Assembly: GCA_044229235.1 (NCBI GenBank)
Contig: JBGATH010000025.1
Location: forward strand, 7,760 to 71,759
Direction of reading: 5' to 3'
Source of the DNA: UKL13-2 sp044229235
GTDB taxonomy: Bacteria; Pseudomonadota; Gammaproteobacteria; Burkholderiales; Usitatibacteraceae
DNA length: 64,000 nt
Position 1 is the stretch's first letter; the number at the start of each line of letters is the position of its first letter. Positions 60,439 to 64,000 of the stretch are shown here, piece by piece. Both the position numbers and the translations under genes were made by a program. The notes beneath the pieces are model-generated. The model saw nothing but the letters and a program-made list of their open reading frames with translations, was not told the origin of the DNA and did no database searches.

Positions 60439-61667
60439 CTACGCAACAGTTGGACCAACCGCTGCCGAAACTGTCATTACGCCGGCTCGCGGATGCACCG
60501 CACAGGCTGTTCTTCTTTTTGGGCGCAACCTGCCTGCTTGCCGTCAGCGGGTGGTGGCTGCTGGCGATGCTGGCGCGCTACAGCCATTGGCTGGCGGCGA
60601 CCGGCGACCTGTCCTCGCGATTGCATCCCGTGCTGATGATTTACGGCTTTTTTCCGTTTTTCATTTTCGGCTTTGCGTTCACCGCCGGGCCGCGCTGGCT
60701 GCAGGTGCCGGCGCCGGCAACGCGTGACTATCTGCTCGCCGGCGGCGGCATGGGTGCCGCCTTCCTGTCGCTGTTTGCCACGATGTTCAGTGGCGACGCC
60801 GGGGTCGCGCTGTCGCTTTCGCTTTACTTCATCTGCGCGATGGCGTTGTGGTGGCGCTTCAGCCTTCTGGTCGGACGCAGTCGCGTGCCGGACAAGGTGC
60901 ATGCACGCTTGCTGCAGGTCAGCCTGGCGGTTGGCGGGTTCGCCCTGCTGGTGGCCATAGGCGGCCTCGCAGGGGGCCGGGAATGGCGCGGCATCGTCCG
61001 CAGCGCGGGATTGTGGGGCTTCCTGGTGCCGCTGTTTTGCACGGTGTGCCATCGCATGCTGCCCTTCTTCACGGCTTCTGCGCTCGACGGCCGCTTCATG
61101 TGGCGCCCCTGGTGGCTACTGGGGATCCTCATTGGCGGCTCCTGGTTGCACGGCTTGCTGGAAATAATGGGCTTGAGCCGCTGGCTGTGGCTGATCGATG
61201 GTCCGATGGCGATGGTCTGTTTTCATCTCACCTGGCGCTGGGGCCTCATGCAGAGCCTCAACAATCGCCTGTTGGCCATGCTACATCTGAGTTTCGTCTG
61301 GCTGGCGATCGGCTATGCCTTGTCGTTCGTGCAGGCACAGGCTGCGTTTGCGGGCACCAGTATTCTCGGCCTCGGACCGCTACACGCCATCTCAATCGGC
61401 TTTCTCGCCTCTCTCGCCATCGCCATGGTGACGCGGGTAACCTGCGGGCACTCGGGCCGCACGCTCGCCGCGGATCGCGTGACATGGGCACTGTTTGTCG
61501 TGTTCCAGTTGGCAGCAGTTGCGCGCGTGGCGGCAGAGACTGTTGGCACACACTACGCGGACTGCATTTTGCTCGCTTCAACAATCTGGTTCGGTTGCTT
61601 CAGCGTGTGGATATTGCGCAACGCCCCGACATACCTGGTCGAGCGAACCGACGGCATGCCGGGATAA
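60435..61667 (+). CDS. nnrS: NnrS family membrane protein
   Basis: 410 aa with about twelve TM helices and scattered conserved His (HPVLMIYGFFPFFIFGFAF, FCTVCHRMLPFFT, LHAISIGFLASLAIAMVTRV, RVTCGHSGR). NnrS is a heme-copper membrane protein linked to nitric oxide tolerance and denitrification. It starts at TTG 60435 (TTGA overlap with hemerythrin), so the two are co-translated. This pair supports an NO-response role for the locus. Confidence 0.9.
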   Translation: MTTQQLDQPLPKLSLRRLADAPHRLFFFLGATCLLAVSGWWLLAMLARYSHWLAATGDLSSRLHPVLMIYGFFPFFIFGFAFTAGPRWLQVPAPATRDYLLAGGGMGAAFLSLFATMFSGDAGVALSLSLYFICAMALWWRFSLLVGRSRVPDKVHARLLQVSLAVGGFALLVAIGGLAGGREWRGIVRSAGLWGFLVPLFCTVCHRMLPFFTASALDGRFMWRPWWLLGILIGGSWLHGLLEIMGLSRWLWLIDGPMAMVCFHLTWRWGLMQSLNNRLLAMLHLSFVWLAIGYALSFVQAQAAFAGTSILGLGPLHAISIGFLASLAIAMVTRVTCGHSGRTLAADRVTWALFVVFQLAAVARVAAETVGTHYADCILLASTIWFGCFSVWILRNAPTYLVERTDGMPG

Positions 61668-61689
61668 CGGCACCCGGGCTGATCCGCGA

Positions 61690-62763
61690 TCAGGACAGCT
61701 CGTGTGCCAGCACCAGTGCGGTAGTGAACAGCACCAGCGCACCCGCCTGATGCGCCGCTCCCAGCACCACCGGCACCGCCATCAGCAGCGTCGCCACGCC
61801 CAGGCTGAACTGGATGACGAGGGCGACGAGCAGCAGATGTGCCGCGACGCGGACTGACCGGGCCACGGGGGCGCGCAGCACGCGCCACCACAGCAGCGGA
61901 ATCAGCAGCGCAAGCGCCCATGCGATCAGGCGATGGTCAAACTGGACCGTTCCCATGTTGCCGATGAAATTCATGAACCACGGTTCGATTACCCACATGT
62001 CGGTCGGCATGAAGTGGCCGTGCATCAGCGGGAAGGTGTTGTAGGCCAAACCGGCACGCAGGCCGGCCACCAGTCCGCCCGAAAGAACCATCAGGAACAC
62101 GAGTACCGCCAGACCTTGTGCAGCCCGTGCCAGCCCCCGTGGCGCCGCCGGTTTCGCCCGCCGCGGCCACAGCAGGTCCAGCGCCACCCACAATTGCGCA
62201 GCGAAAATCAGGAAGGCAAGTCCCAGGTGTGCGGTCAAGCGCAAATGGCTGACACGTGGCTCGTCCACAAGGCCGCTGGCGACCATGTACCAGCCCATCG
62301 CACCCTGCGCCGCCCCGAGCAGGAAAATGCCGCCGAGTTTCCATGCCAGGGTTCCCGTTACCTTGCGCCGCGCCAGAAAGACCAGGTACGGCACAAGGAA
62401 CACCACGCCGATGAGCCGCCCGAGCAGGCGGTGGAAGTACTCCCACCAGAAGATCTCCTTGAATTCATTGACGCTCATGTCGAAATTGCGCAACTTGAAC
62501 TCCGGGGTCTGCTGGTACTTGGCGAAGGTGGCCTGCCACTCGGCGTCGTTCAGTGGCGGAATGGCGCCGACGATGGGCTGCCATTCCACCATCGACAGGC
62601 CGGAGTGTGTGAGGCGCGTGACGCCGCCGACCACCACCATCGCGAACAGCATCGCGCAACAAACCAGCAGCCAGACGGCGATGGCGCGTGACGAATCCCC
62701 GTTCGCGACGCGATCCCGGGACAGCGGCGGAATGGGGTTGGACAAGGCGTGTGAATGATTCAT
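61690..62763 (-). CDS. ctaA: Heme A synthase (COX15/CtaA)
   Basis: 357-aa eight-TM protein converting heme O to heme A for aa3- or ba3-type oxidases. Conserved heme-ligand His residues lie in EYFHRLLGRLIG, RLTAHLGLAFLI, QFDHRLIAWAL and GAAHQAGAL. The region GGVTRLTHSGLSMVEWQPI is the family signature. ATG at 62763 has AGGAG 6 nt upstream; a longer frame begins at 62820. It is convergent with nnrS and divergent from the oxidase operon. Confidence 0.93.
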   Translation of the reverse strand: MNHSHALSNPIPPLSRDRVANGDSSRAIAVWLLVCCAMLFAMVVVGGVTRLTHSGLSMVEWQPIVGAIPPLNDAEWQATFAKYQQTPEFKLRNFDMSVNEFKEIFWWEYFHRLLGRLIGVVFLVPYLVFLARRKVTGTLAWKLGGIFLLGAAQGAMGWYMVASGLVDEPRVSHLRLTAHLGLAFLIFAAQLWVALDLLWPRRAKPAAPRGLARAAQGLAVLVFLMVLSGGLVAGLRAGLAYNTFPLMHGHFMPTDMWVIEPWFMNFIGNMGTVQFDHRLIAWALALLIPLLWWRVLRAPVARSVRVAAHLLLVALVIQFSLGVATLLMAVPVVLGAAHQAGALVLFTTALVLAHELS

Positions 62764-62837
62764 GGCGGACTCCTGGTCGGATTGGCTCCGGCGGCATGGC
62801 AACGGCGACAAGTAAAGCATGGCGCAACTGTCGATTT

Positions 62838-62853
62838 CTTAAGACACATCAAG
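62838..62853. promoter_or_regulatory. FNR/Dnr-like operator upstream of the CuA-oxidase operon
   Basis: CTTAAGACACATCAAG, with the right half ATCAA matching the FNR/Dnr half-site and the left half relaxed. The hexamer TACAGT (62875-62880) begins 29.5 bp from the centre, giving a TSS near 62887 and an activator centred at -41.5, the class II FNR position. A 14-of-16 match exists at 59844. Confidence 0.55.
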
Positions 62854-62943
62854 TAAATCTGCGAACCGTCTGCCTACAGTGACGGCACGCAACAAACGTC
62901 GCTGCTTCAGCGGCTCCGACCATCTTTTTTCAGGGAGTACGAC

Positions 62944-63129
62944 ATGTCCGCACACGACCAGACCGAACCCACTTCGCACGACATCGACGACCCGAACGAA
63001 CCGGTGCCCCTGATGCAGCAACTGCTGGATAACCCGTTCCTGCTGCTGTTCCTGGGCGTGATGATCCCGATGATCGTCTATTCGCTCTGGGGCGTCATCG
63101 ACATCCTCACCGTGCCCACGTCCAAATGA
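62944..63129 (+). CDS. Small single-TM protein of the oxidase operon
   Basis: 61 aa: an acidic soluble N-terminus (HDQTEPTSHDIDDPNE) then one TM helix (NPFLLLFLGVMIPMIVYSLW). AGGGAG lies 7 nt before the ATG. It begins the operon with the CuA subunit (52 bp) and subunit I. Small accessory subunits of this kind occur with ba3-type oxidases. Function unknown. Confidence 0.78.
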   Translation: MSAHDQTEPTSHDIDDPNEPVPLMQQLLDNPFLLLFLGVMIPMIVYSLWGVIDILTVPTSK

Positions 63130-63181
63130 ACAGCGTCGCGATCGCGCGCAATCATCCCGAACAAAACAGGAGGAAATTCAT

Positions 63182-63721
63182 ATGAGCGCAATCTTGCCAC
63201 CGGCAAAACGACTTTGGTGGAAGCACCCTCTGGACCGCGTCGAAGGAACCTGGATCGTCATTTCGCTGATCTGGTGCCTGATCATGTTCGCGATGATGGT
63301 GGGATGGCACATCTACGGAAAGCAGAACCTTTCCACCGAGACGTACAAAACCACGCCGGAACTGTTTTCGACGAAGACGCAGGCGATGGTCGACAAGTAC
63401 ACGGTACGCACCGAAACCGACCAGAAGATTCCGGTGGTGGCGCCGCCCGTGGGCAGCGACGTGTACCTGATCGCGCGCCTCTGGAGCTTCTGGCCGATCC
63501 TCGAATTGGAGAAGGACAAGACCTATCGACTGCACATCACCTCGATGGACTACAACCACGGCTTCTCGCTGCAGCCGGCCAACATCAACATCCAGATCGT
63601 GCCCGGCTATGAGCATGTGGTGACGGTAAGGCCCAACCAGGCCGGCACCTACTCGGTCGTGTGCAATGAATTCTGCGGCATCAACCATCACACGATGGTC
63701 AGCCGCATCTACGTGAAATAG
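63182..63721 (+). CDS. Heme-copper oxidase subunit II with CuA site
   Basis: 179 aa, one TM helix (TWIVISLIWCLIMFAMMVG) and a periplasmic cupredoxin domain. The CuA ligands are His126 (DYNHGFSL) and Cys161, Cys165, His169, Met172 in CNEFCGINHHTM. It receives electrons from cytochrome c. It is short with a single TM, like ba3-type subunit II. It could serve a cytochrome oxidase or a CuA-type nitric oxide reductase; the FNR-like site and the nearby nnrS make the second option worth testing. Confidence 0.88.
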   Translation: MSAILPPAKRLWWKHPLDRVEGTWIVISLIWCLIMFAMMVGWHIYGKQNLSTETYKTTPELFSTKTQAMVDKYTVRTETDQKIPVVAPPVGSDVYLIARLWSFWPILELEKDKTYRLHITSMDYNHGFSLQPANINIQIVPGYEHVVTVRPNQAGTYSVVCNEFCGINHHTMVSRIYVK

Positions 63722-63732
63722 GAGGGGTGGAC

Positions 63733-64000
63733 ATGAACGCAACGACTTACCGTACCTGCCCCCGTTCCGGACTGCAGTTCGAATCGCAGGCCGAGAAGCT
63801 GATGATCGTGAACGCCGTCACCGCGGTTGTGGCATTGCTGGTGGGCGGCATCCTCGCCGTCGGCGTGGTGCTGACGCGCTGGCCGGCCATTCACTGGCTG
63901 GCGGCCGACACGTTTTACATGGTGCTGACGGCGCACGGCATCGACATGCTTATTTTCTGGATCATATTCTTTGAGGTGGCGGTCCTGTACTTCTGTTCGT
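63733..64000 (+). CDS. Heme-copper oxidase subunit I, N-terminal fragment (cut by window end)
   Basis: 89 complete codons from the ATG at 63733 (ribosome site GGAGGGG). TM1 (VNAVTAVVALLVGGILAVGVV) is followed by LTAHGIDMLIFWIIFFEVAV, whose His is the usual first low-spin heme ligand; the motif is that of ba3-type subunit I. The catalytic His, Tyr and CuB ligands lie outside the window, so oxidase versus NO reductase cannot be decided here. Confidence 0.85.
   Translation, partial: MNATTYRTCPRSGLQFESQAEKLMIVNAVTAVVALLVGGILAVGVVLTRWPAIHWLAADTFYMVLTAHGIDMLIFWIIFFEVAVLYFCS

Noticed and set aside
1..64000. CRISPR array or rRNA operon
   Set aside because: No regularly spaced direct repeats with unique spacers and no rRNA-like sequence were found; the 145-bp tandem units are tRNA-derived and adjacent.

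Overview
The window looks like a chromosomal segment of a GC-rich betaproteobacterium. Four things point there: the pepA-holC-valS order, a dihydrolipoamide dehydrogenase carrying its own lipoyl domain behind aceE-aceF, a sigma-54 promoter in front of a type IV pilin, and soxXA and chrBA modules. No rRNA, CRISPR array, prophage or plasmid function was seen. Genus cannot be assigned from the sequence alone.

Layout. 1-5.3 kb: leucyl aminopeptidase, DNA polymerase III chi, a small hypothetical and valyl-tRNA synthetase. 5.4-8.5 kb: MFS exporter, enoyl-CoA hydratase-like protein, SDR and a TusA-like protein. 8.9-11.6 kb: rhodanese-ChrB and ChrA, meeting moaC tail to tail. 11.7-14.5 kb: M48 metalloprotease-TPR protein coupled to soxX and soxA. 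14.6-18.1 kb: MacAB-like tripartite exporter. 18.1-30.5 kb: two converging blocks of methyltransferases, a radical SAM protein, an asparagine synthetase-like amidotransferase, a DUF354 protein, a GT2 and a GT-C/TPR membrane protein, probably a surface-glycan or small-molecule pathway. 30.6-31.1 kb: pilA with a sigma-54 promoter and a strong terminator. 31.6-38.4 kb: a one-strand signalling block (GAF-HD-GYP, GAF-GspE ATPase, metallo-beta-lactamase phosphodiesterase, FHA, PP2C). 38.9-44.7 kb: pyruvate dehydrogenase operon. 44.8-45.8 kb: a decayed IS30-family element. 45.9-47.9 kb: small genes (VanZ, VOC, DUF1499, HEHAH). 47.9-59.2 kb: minus-strand housekeeping genes (GAF, trans-sulfuration enzyme, Nudix, alaS, ATP-grasp, TauE-like, rlmB, rnr). 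59.2-59.8 kb: tRNA-Leu(CAG) with tandem repeats of its 3' end. 59.9-64 kb: hemerythrin, NnrS, heme A synthase and the start of a CuA-type heme-copper oxidase or NO reductase operon.

The most unusual content is non-coding. A family of palindromes, each exactly 66 bp, occurs six times between genes, with paired changes in the two arms. One copy was split at its apex by the IS30-type element, which still has 27-bp terminal inverted repeats and a 4-bp target duplication. Downstream of tRNA-Leu, two exact-length 145-bp units (and the start of a third) each repeat the tRNA 3' end, a terminator hairpin and a second hairpin whose stem sequence differs while structure and loop are kept. Two nearly identical 16-bp FNR/Dnr-like dyads precede the hemerythrin-nnrS and oxidase operons at the same distance from -10-like hexamers. 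This implies shared oxygen/NO control and a possibly leaderless hemerythrin mRNA.
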